DNA of 64,000 bases, taken from Nocardioides jejuensis (GTDB lineage: Bacteria > Actinomycetota > Actinomycetes > Propionibacteriales > Nocardioidaceae). The translations under genes were made by a program, and so were the position numbers. Location: positions 62,001 to 126,000 of the forward strand of contig NZ_SJZJ01000002.1 of the NCBI RefSeq assembly GCF_004337475.1, given 5' to 3'. The notes under the pieces are model-generated. The model saw nothing but the letters and a program-made list of their open reading frames with translations. It had not been told where the DNA came from and did no database searches. Below, piece after piece: positions 34,930-44,554 of this stretch (its first letter is position 1; each line of letters starts with the position of its first letter).

Positions 34930-36170
34930 CAGTGGTTCTCCTGCTTCTTCTGCTCGATGACCCCGGCCAGGGCCTCAGCGGTGTGCGTGGCGGCGGCGCG
35001 CCAGCTGAACGTCTCGTCGACGCGCTTGCGGCCAGCGGCGCCGTAACGGGCGCGACGCTCGGGGTCGTCGAGCAGTGCGGCGATCGCATCGCGCAGCGCC
35101 TCGACGTCGCCGGGCGGGACGAGGTCGGCGCACAGGCCGTCGGGACCGACGACCTCCGGGATCGAGCCGGCGCGGCTCACGACGAGCGGCGTCTCGCAGG
35201 CCATCAGCTCGACCGTCGGCAGCGAGAAACCCTCGTAGCGCGAGGGGACGACGGCCAGCTCGGCCGAACCCATCAGGGCGACCAGGTCGGTCTGCGTCAG
35301 GCCGCTGCGGAACTCGACCGCGTCGCCGATGCCGAGCTGCTCGATCAGCTTGATGGTCGGGCCGTCCTCCTGAGGCTTGGACACCAGGATCAGGTGGAGG
35401 TCGCGCTCGGTGCGGAGCTTGGCGAACGCCTCCAGCAACACATCGATGCCCTTGAGTGGCGAGTCGGCGCTGGCCATCGCCAGCAGGCGACCGGGCACCC
35501 GCTCGACAACCGGCGGCTGGAACTCGTTGTCCGCGCCGAGGTGGATCACCTCGATGCGGTCGGGGTCCACGCCGAAGTCCTTCACGATGTCGGCGTACGA
35601 CGACTCGCTGACCGTGATCACCTTGCGGGCAGCACGGGCGACCGTGCCCTGCATGCCGAGGAAGCCGTACCAGCGGCGCAGGCTGAGCTTGCGCCGGAGC
35701 GTCTTCGCCGCCGCGATGTCGATCCGGCGGTCGAAGGTGATCGGGTGGTGGATGGCGGTGACCATCGGCAAGCCGAGCTCCTCGACCTCGAGGAGGCCGC
35801 CGCCGAGCACCTGGTTGTCGAGGACGACGTCGAAGTCGTCCTTGCGCTCGCGGAGCAGCTTGATGACGCGCTTGGCGAAGGTGCGCGGCTCGGGGAACCC
35901 GGCCGTGCACATGATCGCGAACTCCTGCACGTCGATCAGGTCGCGGAACTCGCGGAGCTTCGGAATCCGGAACGGGTCGGGCTCGCGGTAGAGGTCGAGG
36001 CTGGGGACCTTGGTGAGCGTCACGCCCTCGTCCAGCTCGGGGTACGGCTGACCGGAGAAGACCTCGACCTCGTGACCGAGCGCAACGAGCTCGCGGCTGA
36101 GGTGGCGGACGTAGATGCCCTGCCCACCACAGTGGGGCTTGCTGCGATACGACAGCAGTGCAATGCGCAT
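34929..36170 (-). CDS. glycosyltransferase family 4
   Basis: A 413-residue GT-B retaining glycosyltransferase. The N-terminal acceptor domain starts MRIALLSYRSKPHCGGQGIY, with GGQG-type phosphate-binding glycines. The C-terminal donor domain has the E-x7-E motif (YEGFSLPTVELMACETPLVV). IPEVVGPDGLCADLVPPGDV is typical of GT4. Sugar donor and acceptor are unknown. First gene of the triad; an AAAGG ribosome-binding site precedes ATG 36170. Actinobacterial GT4 enzymes often build mannosides or envelope glycolipids; the role here is inferred only from its partners. Confidence 0.9.
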   Translation of the reverse strand: MRIALLSYRSKPHCGGQGIYVRHLSRELVALGHEVEVFSGQPYPELDEGVTLTKVPSLDLYREPDPFRIPKLREFRDLIDVQEFAIMCTAGFPEPRTFAKRVIKLLRERKDDFDVVLDNQVLGGGLLEVEELGLPMVTAIHHPITFDRRIDIAAAKTLRRKLSLRRWYGFLGMQGTVARAARKVITVSESSYADIVKDFGVDPDRIEVIHLGADNEFQPPVVERVPGRLLAMASADSPLKGIDVLLEAFAKLRTERDLHLILVSKPQEDGPTIKLIEQLGIGDAVEFRSGLTQTDLVALMGSAELAVVPSRYEGFSLPTVELMACETPLVVSRAGSIPEVVGPDGLCADLVPPGDVEALRDAIAALLDDPERRARYGAAGRKRVDETFSWRAAATHTAEALAGVIEQKKQENH

Positions 36171-36292
36171 GCCGTCACCAACCTTTCAGACACTCGCGCC
36201 GCGACGGCACGAAGGACAAGCCTAAGCGCATCGAGAACGCCGGACAGGCCGTCCACCCTTCCGCGGTCAATCCGTGGCCTACGCCACATTCC

Positions 36293-37294
36293 TCAGCCGG
36301 CGTCGGTGGAGTGGCCCGGGAAGAGGTGCGCCGCCGGATCGATGGCGACAGTCGCGTTGTTGACCGCCGTCGCCGCCTCACCGAACCCGACCGCAATCAG
36401 CCGCACCTTTCCGGCGTACGACGTGATGTCGCCGGCCGCGAACACGCGCGGCAGGTTGGTGCGCATCGCGCTGTCCACCACGACGTGGTGATGGTCGAGC
36501 GCCAGCCCCCAGCGCTCCAGAGGACCCGGGTCCGCCACGAATCCGAGCGCAGCGACGATCCGCTGCGCCCGCAGGGTGCGCACCTCTCCCCCGACGTCGA
36601 GATCCACCTCCTCGACCCGGCCGTTGCCACGGACGGCGGCCACCTCCGCGGGGGTCACGACCTCGACCCCCGCCGCGCGGGCCTGCGCCAGGAGAGCCGC
36701 ATGGGCGCGGAAGGTGTCGCGGCGATGCGCCAGCGTCACCGAGCGCGCGACCGGCGCGAGGTGCAGCGACCAGTCGAGCGCACTGTCGCCGCCGCCCACG
36801 ACAAGCACGTCGGCGCCGACGTACGCGCTGGTGTCGGTGACGAAGTGGTCGACCCCGCGACCGGCCCAGGCCTCCCCCGCGGCTGGCAGCAACCTCGGCC
36901 GGAACCGGCCGATGCCGGTGGTCAGCAGGACAGCCCCTGCGGAGACCGAGGTGCCGTCGTCGAATCCGACGTCCACACCGTCCTCACGTGCGTCGAGCGT
37001 CGTCGCCACCCGCCCGAGCAGGTACGCTGGATCGGCCGTCGCCGCCTGTCGGATCAGTCCGTCGACGAGATCGGTGCCGCTGATGTCGGGGAAACCCGCG
37101 ACGTCGCGGATCGGCTTGTGCGGGTACATCGCGGTGATCTGTCCGCCGAGCTCGGGCAGCGCGTCCGCGATCGCGACACTCAGGCCGCGAAAGCCGGCGT
37201 AGTACGTCGCGAAGAGGCCAGCCGGACCCGCCCCGATGACGAGGAGGTCGACGTCGTGGTGGAGCTGTCCCGCACGCGGACGATCCGTGCTCAC
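36293..37294 (-). CDS. ferredoxin/flavodoxin-NADP reductase, thioredoxin-reductase-like type
   Basis: A 333-residue flavoprotein. FAD motif LLVIGAGPAGLFATYYAGF, then LPELGGQITAMYPHKPIRDV. The NADPH domain has [17 protein letters not shown], and the C-terminus has VFAAGDITSYAGKVRLIA with GFGEAATAVNNA. It has no redox CxxC, so it is not thioredoxin reductase; the KPIRDVAGFP and YAGKVRLI segments match YumC-type ferredoxin-NADP reductases. Start GTG 37294 overlaps the YjbR gene stop (GTGA). Tail gene of a uvrB-yjbR-fnr operon. Confidence 0.88.
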   Translation of the reverse strand: MSTDRPRAGQLHHDVDLLVIGAGPAGLFATYYAGFRGLSVAIADALPELGGQITAMYPHKPIRDVAGFPDISGTDLVDGLIRQAATADPAYLLGRVATTLDAREDGVDVGFDDGTSVSAGAVLLTTGIGRFRPRLLPAAGEAWAGRGVDHFVTDTSAYVGADVLVVGGGDSALDWSLHLAPVARSVTLAHRRDTFRAHAALLAQARAAGVEVVTPAEVAAVRGNGRVEEVDLDVGGEVRTLRAQRIVAALGFVADPGPLERWGLALDHHHVVVDSAMRTNLPRVFAAGDITSYAGKVRLIAVGFGEAATAVNNATVAIDPAAHLFPGHSTDAG

Positions 37295-37677
37295 ACGATC
37301 GATGGTGGCAGGTCCCAGCCGTCGGGTCGATGCTTCTTCGGCAGCTTGCCGACGACGAGCGCATAGGAGTCGAGCACAGCCTCGCGGAGCTCGTCCTCGG
37401 GGATCGAGCCGCCCGAGCGCAGATCGTTCCACCCCGAGCGGCCGATGTACGCCATCACGCTGGCGTCCTCGGGATACCGCTGCAGCCACTCGTCGGCGAT
37501 GTCGCGCGTGGCGCCGCACTTGATGCCGATGCCGTCCTCGCCGATGAAGACGAAGATCTTGCCGTGCTCAGCGGGGCCCACCTTGTAGACGAGATGGTCC
37601 TCACCCCACGGGCTGTCCGGCCAAGCCCCGGGCAGCGAGGCCGCGAACGCCGCCAGCGGACTCTCCTCGCGACTCAC
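37291..37677 (-). CDS. MmcQ/YjbR family DNA-binding-like protein
   Basis: A 128-residue small alpha/beta protein of the MmcQ/YjbR (CyaY-like) family. Marks: [16 protein letters not shown] near the N-terminus, [15 protein letters not shown], and [20 protein letters not shown], ending with the [13 protein letters not shown] helix. Role unknown in most bacteria. GTG starts here and in the next gene overlap the preceding stops by 4 nt, so uvrB, this gene and the reductase are coupled. Confidence 0.85.
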   Translation of the reverse strand: MSREESPLAAFAASLPGAWPDSPWGEDHLVYKVGPAEHGKIFVFIGEDGIGIKCGATRDIADEWLQRYPEDASVMAYIGRSGWNDLRSGGSIPEDELREAVLDSYALVVGKLPKKHRPDGWDLPPSIV

Positions 37678-39773
37678 TTGGTCGCCTCGAGCATTTGGCG
37701 TAGTTCTTTCTTCAGCTCCGAGATCTCGTCACGCAGCCGGGCCGCGACCTCGAACTGCAGCTCGGCTGCCGCCGTCTTCATCTGGTCGGTCAGCTCCTGC
37801 ACCAGCTGCGCGAGATCGCTGGTCGGCAGTCCGGCGGTGTCGGGGATGTCCTTGTGCAGCTTCGACAGGTTCGGCGTCGGCGACTTCTTCTGAGCGTCGG
37901 ACTTCTGCCAGTCGGCGAGCAGCTCGTCGGTCGACTCGGCCTCGCGAGCGAGCATCTCGGAGATGTCGGCGATCTTCTTGCGCAGCGGCTGCGGATCGAT
38001 GCCGTGCTCGGTGTTGTAGGCCACCTGGATCGCCCGGCGACGGTTGGTCTCCTCGATCGCCTTCTCCATCGAGGGCGTGATCTTGTCGGCGTACATGTGA
38101 ACCTCGCCGGAAACGTTGCGCGCCGCACGACCGATGGTCTGGATCAGCGACTTGTCCGAGCGGAGGAAGCCCTCCTTGTCGGCGTCGAGGATCGCGACCA
38201 GCGAGACCTCCGGGAGGTCGAGGCCCTCACGCAGCAGGTTGATGCCGACGAGCACGTCGTACTCACCCAGGCGGAGGTCGCGCAGCAGCTCGATGCGCTT
38301 GAGGGTGTCGACCTCGGAGTGCAGGTAACGCGTGCGGATGCCGGCGTCGAGCAGGTAGTCGGTCAGGTCCTCCGACATCTTCTTGGTCAGCGTCGTGACC
38401 AGGACCCGCTCGTTCTTCTCCGTGCGGAGCCGGATCTCGTGGATCAGGTCGTCGATCTGGCCCTTCGTCGGCTTGACGATGACCTCGGGGTCGACGAGAC
38501 CGGTCGGCCGGATGATCTGCTGCACGACGTCGCCCTCGACCTTGTCGAGCTCGTAGTTGCCCGGCGTCGCGGACAGGTAGACGGTCTGACCGATGCGGTC
38601 GAGGAACTCCTCGAAGCGCAACGGCCGGTTGTCCATGGCACTGGGCAACCGGAAGCCGTGGTCGACGAGGTTGCGCTTGCGGGACATGTCTCCCTCAAAC
38701 ATGCCGCCGATCTGCGGGATCGCGACGTGCGACTCGTCGACCACGAGCACGAAGTCCTCGGGGAAGTAGTCGAGCAGCGTGTTGGGCGCGGTCCCCCGCT
38801 CGCGGCCGTCCATGTGCATCGAGTAGTTCTCGATGCCCGAGCAGGAGCCGACCTGTCGCATCATCTCGACGTCGTACGACGTGCGCATCTGCAGTCGCTG
38901 TGCCTCGAGCAGCTTGCCCTGGCGCTTGAACGTCTCGAGCTGGTCGTCGAGCTCGGTCTCGATGCCCCGGATGGCGCGCTCCATCCGCTCCGGCCCCGCC
39001 ACGTAGTGGGTCGCCGGGAAGATGTGCAGCTCCTCGTCCTCCGTGACCACCTCGCCCGTGACCGGATGCAGCGTCATCAGCCGCTCGATCTCGTCGCCGA
39101 AGAACTCGATCCGGACCGCGAGCTCTTCGTAGACCGGGAAGACCTCGAGCGTGTCGCCGCGCACCCGGAACGTGCCGCGGGTGAAGGCCATGTCGTTGCG
39201 CGTGTACTGGTTGTCGACGAGGCGCCGCAGGATCTGGTCGCGGTCGTGCTCCTCTCCGACCTTGAACCGCAGCATGCGGTCGACGTACTCCTGCGGGGTG
39301 CCGAGACCGTAGATGCAGGAAACGGTCGACACCACGATCACGTCGCGCCGGGTCAGCAGCGAGTTGGTCGCCGAGTGACGCAGCCGCTCGACCTCCTCGT
39401 TGATCGAGGAGTCCTTCTCAATGTAGGTGTCCGTCTGCGGCACGTAGGCCTCAGGCTGGTAGTAGTCGTAGTAGCTGACGAAGTACTCCACCGCGTTGTC
39501 CGGGAAGAGGTGCCGCAGCTCGTTGGCGAACTGCGCCGCCAGCGTCTTGTTGGGCTGCAGGACCAGCAGCGGACGCTGCACCTGCTCGGCCACCCAGGCG
39601 ACCGTCGCCGTCTTGCCCGTGCCCGTCGCGCCCAGCAGCACGATGTCCTGCACGCCGTCGTCGAGGCGCTTGCTGATCTCGGCGATCGCGGCCGGCTGGT
39701 CGCCGGACGGCTCGTAGTCGGAGATCACGCGGAACGGCGCTACGCGTCGCTCCAGATCGGTCACTGGTCGCAT
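37674..39773 (-). CDS. uvrB: UvrABC system protein B
   Basis: A 699-residue helicase-like damage-verification subunit. Walker [15 protein letters not shown] (about 48-60), the beta-hairpin region with [24 protein letters not shown]-like [13 protein letters not shown], motif VI-type QTIGRAARN, and a C-terminal UVR motif ([20 protein letters not shown]) that contacts UvrC. Full length. The frame continues upstream to 40853 antisense to the neighbour, but [15 protein letters not shown] at ATG 39773 is the conserved start and has its own leaderless -10 box. No LexA box was found nearby. Confidence 0.97.
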   Translation of the reverse strand: MRPVTDLERRVAPFRVISDYEPSGDQPAAIAEISKRLDDGVQDIVLLGATGTGKTATVAWVAEQVQRPLLVLQPNKTLAAQFANELRHLFPDNAVEYFVSYYDYYQPEAYVPQTDTYIEKDSSINEEVERLRHSATNSLLTRRDVIVVSTVSCIYGLGTPQEYVDRMLRFKVGEEHDRDQILRRLVDNQYTRNDMAFTRGTFRVRGDTLEVFPVYEELAVRIEFFGDEIERLMTLHPVTGEVVTEDEELHIFPATHYVAGPERMERAIRGIETELDDQLETFKRQGKLLEAQRLQMRTSYDVEMMRQVGSCSGIENYSMHMDGRERGTAPNTLLDYFPEDFVLVVDESHVAIPQIGGMFEGDMSRKRNLVDHGFRLPSAMDNRPLRFEEFLDRIGQTVYLSATPGNYELDKVEGDVVQQIIRPTGLVDPEVIVKPTKGQIDDLIHEIRLRTEKNERVLVTTLTKKMSEDLTDYLLDAGIRTRYLHSEVDTLKRIELLRDLRLGEYDVLVGINLLREGLDLPEVSLVAILDADKEGFLRSDKSLIQTIGRAARNVSGEVHMYADKITPSMEKAIEETNRRRAIQVAYNTEHGIDPQPLRKKIADISEMLAREAESTDELLADWQKSDAQKKSPTPNLSKLHKDIPDTAGLPTSDLAQLVQELTDQMKTAAAELQFEVAARLRDEISELKKELRQMLEATK

Positions 39774-39779
39774 GCGGCC

Positions 39780-39785
39780 AGCGTA
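39780..39785 (-). promoter_or_regulatory. -10 box of uvrB (leaderless)
   Basis: TACGCT on the minus strand, 6 nt before ATG 39773. Confidence 0.55.
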
Positions 39786-39833
39786 GTTGTCACCACTGAC
39801 AGCCCTCTGCCCTCGCGGTGATGCCTGCATGGC

Positions 39834-39839
39834 TACATT
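39834..39839 (+). promoter_or_regulatory. -10 box of the phospholipase D-family gene (leaderless)
   Basis: TACATT lies 6 nt before GTG 39846. Confidence 0.55.
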
Positions 39840-39845
39840 GAGCCC

Positions 39846-41102
39846 GTGAGCCGAGCCACTGCCCTCGAACGAGCCGCGCGCCATGCGCGCCGCGCCCTGC
39901 TCACCATCGTCGGCATCCAGGTGATCCTCGCGATCTCGCTGACCCTCGTGGACTCCTACCGACGACGCAACAAGAAGCCGAAGCCGTTCCCGATCACCGC
40001 GCCGATCGAGGTGCCGGTCGGCGACGGCACCATCACGACGTACACCTATGGGCAGGACCTGTACGACGACATGCTGGCGGCCATCGACTCCGCCGAGCGC
40101 CAGATCCTCTTCGAGACCTACATCTGGAAGGACGACGAGATCGGCCAGCGCTTCAAGCAGGCGCTGGTCCGTGCCGCGCGTCGGGGTGTCGCCGTCCACG
40201 TCATCTACGACGGCTTCGCCAACCTCGTCGTGCCGCCGTCGTTCAAGCGCTTCCCGGCGGCCATCAAGGTGCTGCGCTACCCCGTCTACAACGCCGGCCT
40301 CCGCTTCTTCGACCTGCGCCACTACGGCCGCGACCACCGCAAGATCCTCGTGGTCGACGACGCCGTCGGCTTCGTCGGTGGCTACAACATCGGGTCGGCC
40401 TACGCGACCGAGTGGCGTGACACCCACTGCCGCATCACCGGCCCCGGCGTCTGGGACCTCCAGCGCACCTTCGCCGACTTCTGGAACCTGCACCGCAAGC
40501 GCCGCTTCCGTGCCAACGAGCGGCCGCTGCTGCTCGAGACCGCCTCCGAGTGGGAGCCGCGGATGCGCTTCCACCGCAACATCCCGACGCTGTGGAGCTT
40601 CCCGATCCGGTCGATGTACCTCGAGGCGATCAACCGCGCCACGAGCCGGGTGTGGATGACGCACGCCTACTTCATCCCGGACGCGAACTTCGTCGACACC
40701 CTCCGCGAGGCGGCCCGCCGCGGCGTCGACGTACGCATCCTGCTGCCGCGCAAGTCCAACCACATCGTGGCCGACTGGATCTCGCGCGGCTACTTCGCGC
40801 AGATGCTCGACGCCGGCATCCGGATCTTCCGCTTCCGCGACGCCATGGTGCACGCCAAGACCGCCACCATCGACGGCAGCTGGTCCACCATCGGTACGGC
40901 GAACGTCGACCGCCTCAGCATGCAGGGCAACTACGAGATCAATGTCGAGATCATCGACCCCGCCCAGGCGCAGGTGATGGAGACGATCTTCGAGACCGAC
41001 CTGTCGAACTGCGCCGAGCTGACCATGGACGAGTGGGAGTCCCGCGACGTCTACCGGCGCTTCACCGAGGCGATCCTCGGGCCGCTGCGCCCCCTGCTCT
41101 GA
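39846..41102 (+). CDS. phospholipase D-like / cardiolipin synthase-like membrane protein
   Basis: A 418-residue membrane-anchored member of the phospholipase D superfamily. One N-terminal transmembrane helix (about 18-35) is followed by two HKD motifs: HRKILVVDD (His164, Lys166) and [10 protein letters not shown] (His336, Lys338), each with the following acidic residue and a Gly-Gly or Gly-Thr turn. Cardiolipin synthases of this class join phosphatidylglycerol units. The single anchor helix instead of two suggests a variant. Leaderless GTG start; divergent from uvrB. Confidence 0.88.
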   Translation: MSRATALERAARHARRALLTIVGIQVILAISLTLVDSYRRRNKKPKPFPITAPIEVPVGDGTITTYTYGQDLYDDMLAAIDSAERQILFETYIWKDDEIGQRFKQALVRAARRGVAVHVIYDGFANLVVPPSFKRFPAAIKVLRYPVYNAGLRFFDLRHYGRDHRKILVVDDAVGFVGGYNIGSAYATEWRDTHCRITGPGVWDLQRTFADFWNLHRKRRFRANERPLLLETASEWEPRMRFHRNIPTLWSFPIRSMYLEAINRATSRVWMTHAYFIPDANFVDTLREAARRGVDVRILLPRKSNHIVADWISRGYFAQMLDAGIRIFRFRDAMVHAKTATIDGSWSTIGTANVDRLSMQGNYEINVEIIDPAQAQVMETIFETDLSNCAELTMDEWESRDVYRRFTEAILGPLRPLL

Positions 41103-41122
41103 CGCAGAGCGCAGCTACTGAG

Positions 41123-41209
41123 CTGCGGTGCTGCCCTCTCGGCACTGCGGTGCTGCCCTCTCGGTGCTGCGGTCCTGCCCCTCACCACTGCGCTGCTGCC
41201 CTCTGCACT
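41123..41209. repeat. four imperfect 22-bp tandem repeats
   Basis: Units at 41123-41144, 41145-41166, 41167-41187 and 41188-41209 follow CTGCGGTGCTGCCCTCTCGG with changes. Units 1 and 2 are identical over the first 20 bases; unit 3 is one base shorter. The array lies between the phospholipase-like gene and the Mce operon end. Confidence 0.75.
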
Positions 41210-41223
41210 CCGTGAAATGGGAC

Positions 41224-41255
41224 GAGGCCCGGTCCCCTGTCGGGGGCCGGGCCTC
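41224..41255. terminator. strong hairpin at the end of the Mce operon
   Basis: GAGGCCCGGTCCCC pairs with GGGGGCCGGGCCTC (one G-T pair) around a short loop, 23 bp after the mceF stop. It probably terminates both converging transcripts. Confidence 0.75.
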
Positions 41256-41277
41256 GGTCCGTGCTGCTAGGCGTCGA

Positions 41278-42363
41278 TCACTTGTTGATCGGCGGCAGGG
41301 CGTGGTTCGCACCGCGCCAGCGGGCAGGGTTCGAGCCACAGTGGCCGTTGCGGTTCATCGGGTTCGGGTCGAACCGCGACGGGTCGGACTTCGGGCCGCC
41401 GTAGTCACAGAGCGACTCGCCGTCGAGGAACGCCCGCAGGTACCACGAACCACCGTGGATGCTGCTCATGGCCTTGCCGAGAGAGCCCGGCGTCACCTGG
41501 GCCAGGGCCCGGAGGCTGGCGTCACGGTCGGCCAGGATGTCCGTGGTGGCGTTCAGGTTCTTCAGGAGCGCCGGCAGGATCGGGCCGAGCTCCTCGACGA
41601 GGCTGCCCACGGTCTTGAGGTCCGCCGGAGCGTTCTTCAGGATCCGCTGGAACGTCGGGTCGAACTTCACCAGCCAGGCCGTCAGGGACTTTGCGGACTT
41701 CGAGAAGTTCTGCAGGTCCGCCGTGTGGCGCGCCAGGATCTGGTTGACCGTCAGACCGTTGGTCAGCAGCTCGTTGGTCTTGCCCCAGGAGCTGTCGAGG
41801 GTCGTGACCAGCTGGTTGCTGGAGGTCAGCAGTCGATCGAGGTCGTCGCCGCTGTCCTTGACCGCAGCGTTGAGCTCGGTCATCAGGATCTTGACGTCCT
41901 TGTCGTTGATCTCGTCGAGCAGGTTGTCCAGGTTGTCAGCCGCCGACGCGACCGTGATCGGCAGCGACACCGCCTGAGCACTGATCTGGTCGCCACCCTC
42001 GAGGTACGGGCCGGAAGCGGACTTCGGCGACAGGTCGAGGAACTGCTCACCGATCGGCGACAGGCTGATCACCTTGGCGTCGACGGTCTTCGGCACCTTG
42101 GCACCGTTGCGGAACGTGACCGTCGCATCCGGGCCGGTCTTGCCGACCTTGATGTCCGTCACGGTGCCGACGTTGACGCCGCGGTACGTGACAGCCGAGC
42201 CCTTGAAGAGGCCGCCGGTCTGCGCCATGTGGACCGTGATCCGGTCCGGAGCGCCGGTGAGCGGGAGCTTCAGGACCGAGGTGACCATGTAGGCCATCAG
42301 CAGCAGGAAGACCGCCACCAGGGCGACGAAGCTGAGCGTGAGCTTGTCGAACTTCTTCAGCAT
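41278..42363 (-). CDS. mceF: Mce family protein, MceF position
   Basis: A 361-residue cell-envelope protein of the Mce family. One N-terminal membrane helix (about 7-32), then the MlaD/Mce beta-barrel domain (TGGLFKGSAVTYRGVNVGTV to about residue 115), then a long helical tail with amphipathic heptads (about 140-300) that should form part of the needle-like channel. The C-terminal tail is polar and ends WRGANHALPPINK. Sixth and last mce gene. Gap of 2 bp to mceE. Confidence 0.93.
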   Translation of the reverse strand: MLKKFDKLTLSFVALVAVFLLLMAYMVTSVLKLPLTGAPDRITVHMAQTGGLFKGSAVTYRGVNVGTVTDIKVGKTGPDATVTFRNGAKVPKTVDAKVISLSPIGEQFLDLSPKSASGPYLEGGDQISAQAVSLPITVASAADNLDNLLDEINDKDVKILMTELNAAVKDSGDDLDRLLTSSNQLVTTLDSSWGKTNELLTNGLTVNQILARHTADLQNFSKSAKSLTAWLVKFDPTFQRILKNAPADLKTVGSLVEELGPILPALLKNLNATTDILADRDASLRALAQVTPGSLGKAMSSIHGGSWYLRAFLDGESLCDYGGPKSDPSRFDPNPMNRNGHCGSNPARWRGANHALPPINK

Positions 42364-42365
42364 CG

Positions 42366-43478
42366 TCAGCCTCCCAGGCCCGAAAGAATGCCGGTCACGG
42401 AACCGAGCGGATTCGTGCTGCCCGTCGAGCCGCCGGTCAGCCCACCGGTGAGGCCACCGAGCAGGCCACCCGTGCCACCCGTGCCACCGGACGAGCCACC
42501 GAGGGCACCGCCGGTGAGACCACCGAGCAGCGTGTTGGCGCTGAGGTGGACCGTCGCGTACAGGTTCGCGTAGCTGGGCCGCGCGACCTGCTTGACGAGC
42601 GGAGCCGCCGCGCGGAGGTTCGCGAGCGCGCCCAGGATCGAGTTGCTGTTGGCGTTGATCGTCTGGAGCACGGGACCGAGCTCCTTGACGGTCAGCTCGA
42701 CGTTGCCGCGGTTGGCGTCGACGATCCGCTTCGCGGTCGCACCGAGCTTGTTGGCCTCCTTGAGGAGGGCGACGAGCTGCGGCGTGTTGTCGGTCAGCGT
42801 CTTCGCCGCAGGCCGGATCTCGACGAGCGCCTTGTTGATCGTGTCCTGGCGGGCGTTCAGCGTCTTCGACGTCGACGCGAGCGCGGTCAGGATCCGGTCG
42901 ATCTGACGCTGGCTGCCCGTCACCGTCCGCATGAACGTGTCGAGCTTCGAGATCAGCGCGTGCGTGGTGGGCACGCGACCGTCAACGGCCTTGTTGAGCT
43001 CCGTCACGATCGTCTCGATGGAGCCGAGGCCACCACCGTTGATCAGCAGGGACGCCGAGGCGAGCGCGTCCTCGACCGACGGAGCGGTCTCGGACTGCGT
43101 ACGCGCAAGCATCTCGCCACCCTGGAGCGGGGTACCGCTCGACGACGGCTCGATCTGGACATACATCTCACCGAGGGCGGTGGTGTAGCGAAGCCGCACC
43201 TTCGCCTGGTCGGTGAGGTGGGTCTCCTTCTTGATCTTGAGCGTGACGATGGCCTCGTAGTTCTTGGCCTTCACGGAGTCGACCTTGCCGACGGAGACGC
43301 CACCGATGCGGACGGGCGAGCCGTCCGGAAGGTTGAGCGCGTCCGGCACGGCGAGCGACACCAGGTAACCGTCGCCACGGCTGTTGTTGGCACGTGCCAG
43401 GTCACCGGCCGTGAAACCACAGCCCGAGACGAGGAGGCCGACGCCGGCGAGTGCGGCAGTTGCGAGACGGGCGTTCAC
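42366..43478 (-). CDS. mceE: Mce family lipoprotein, MceE position
   Basis: A 370-residue Mce lipoprotein. The lipobox LVSGC puts the lipid on Cys20, as in mycobacterial LprK/MceE. The Mce domain follows (PDGSPVRIGGVSVGKVDSV), then a helical region. The last 55 residues are a Gly-rich tail with repeated LGGLTGG and GGTGG units, unusual in length and low in complexity. GTG 43478 overlaps the mceD stop by 4 nt. Confidence 0.93.
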   Translation of the reverse strand: MNARLATAALAGVGLLVSGCGFTAGDLARANNSRGDGYLVSLAVPDALNLPDGSPVRIGGVSVGKVDSVKAKNYEAIVTLKIKKETHLTDQAKVRLRYTTALGEMYVQIEPSSSGTPLQGGEMLARTQSETAPSVEDALASASLLINGGGLGSIETIVTELNKAVDGRVPTTHALISKLDTFMRTVTGSQRQIDRILTALASTSKTLNARQDTINKALVEIRPAAKTLTDNTPQLVALLKEANKLGATAKRIVDANRGNVELTVKELGPVLQTINANSNSILGALANLRAAAPLVKQVARPSYANLYATVHLSANTLLGGLTGGALGGSSGGTGGTGGLLGGLTGGLTGGSTGSTNPLGSVTGILSGLGG

Positions 43479-44554
43479 AGGAGGCCACCTCCCAGGAGGT
43501 TGAGCAGATCGTTGAGGGACGTAGCCGCATCAAGGCTCAGCGCGTTGCAGAGAGCCGGAGGCAGTGCCGCACAGATCGCGTTGGTCAGGTCCGGAACCGG
43601 GGAGAGATCCTGCAGCGGGATACGCACGTTGACGTAGCCGTTGACCGTCACCGCGCGCCCGAGGTTGTCGAACGCGACCGGCAGGGTCTCGACGCCCTCG
43701 GCCAGCTGCGAGCTGTGCTGCAGGAGGTTGCCGGTGACCGTCGTCAGACCCGTCAGCGACGTCTTCAGCGCCTTGCGGTTCTCCTTGATGAAGCCCGCGA
43801 GCCCGTTGAGCGCCGAGGCGAGGGACTTCAGCGCGGTGCCGAACTCCTCCTTCTCGTCGTTGAACAGCGAGGCAGCGGTCGTCACGCTCGCCGCGAACTC
43901 GTCGATCGTGCGGCCGTTGGCAGCAAGAACCTGAGTCAGCGAAGCAAGGTTGTCGATCGACGAGGAGATGTCGCCCCGGTGGTCTGCAAGCGCCGTGGCG
44001 GCCTGCGCGACGTCCGTGAGCGTCTGGTTGGCCAGCTCACCCGTGCCCGAGAGCGACTTGGCGCCGACGGCGATCAGGTTGCTCAGCGCACCTGCCTTGC
44101 CGTCCTTGCCGCCGAGGCCCTTGGTGAAGCGGTCGAGCGCGGCGATGATCTCGTCCCACTCGACAGGGGTGCGGGTCTTCGCGAGCGGGATCGTCGCGTT
44201 CTCGGCCATCTCGGAGTCGCCCGAGTGGAAGACCGGGGTCAGCTCGACGTAGCGGTCGGTCGCGACGGAGCGCGCCACGATCAGCGCGCCGGCGTCGGCC
44301 GGAACCTTCAGGTCGTTGTCCGTGATGGACATCGTGACCTTGACCTGGGCCCCGTCGGCCTCGATGTCGGTCACCTCACCGACCGGCACGCCGAGGACAC
44401 CCACCTGGTTGCCCACGAAGAGGCCGGCGGTGTTCTCGAAGTACGCCGTGACCGTGCGCGAGCCGCCCCCGAAGGGGAAGCACGCGGTGGACGTGGCGCC
44501 GGTGAGTGCCAGGGCAGCGATGGCCCCGACGATGCGGTGGCTCTTCGTCAGCAC
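43475..44554 (-). CDS. mceD: Mce family protein, MceD position, with lipobox-like start
   Basis: A 359-residue Mce protein. The N-terminal hydrophobic segment (IVGAIAALALTGATSTAC) ends in a cysteine at 25 that could be lipidated, although Ser at -3 makes a weak lipobox; MceD proteins usually keep an uncleaved anchor. The Mce domain (TAGLFVGNQVGVLGVPVGEV) and helical tail follow. Start GTG 44554 overlaps the mceC stop by 7 nt. Confidence 0.9.
   Translation of the reverse strand: MLTKSHRIVGAIAALALTGATSTACFPFGGGSRTVTAYFENTAGLFVGNQVGVLGVPVGEVTDIEADGAQVKVTMSITDNDLKVPADAGALIVARSVATDRYVELTPVFHSGDSEMAENATIPLAKTRTPVEWDEIIAALDRFTKGLGGKDGKAGALSNLIAVGAKSLSGTGELANQTLTDVAQAATALADHRGDISSSIDNLASLTQVLAANGRTIDEFAASVTTAASLFNDEKEEFGTALKSLASALNGLAGFIKENRKALKTSLTGLTTVTGNLLQHSSQLAEGVETLPVAFDNLGRAVTVNGYVNVRIPLQDLSPVPDLTNAICAALPPALCNALSLDAATSLNDLLNLLGGGLL

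Noticed and set aside
39774-39845. LexA box at uvrB
   Set aside because: No CGAAC-N4-GTTCG-like sequence is present between uvrB and the phospholipase-like gene.
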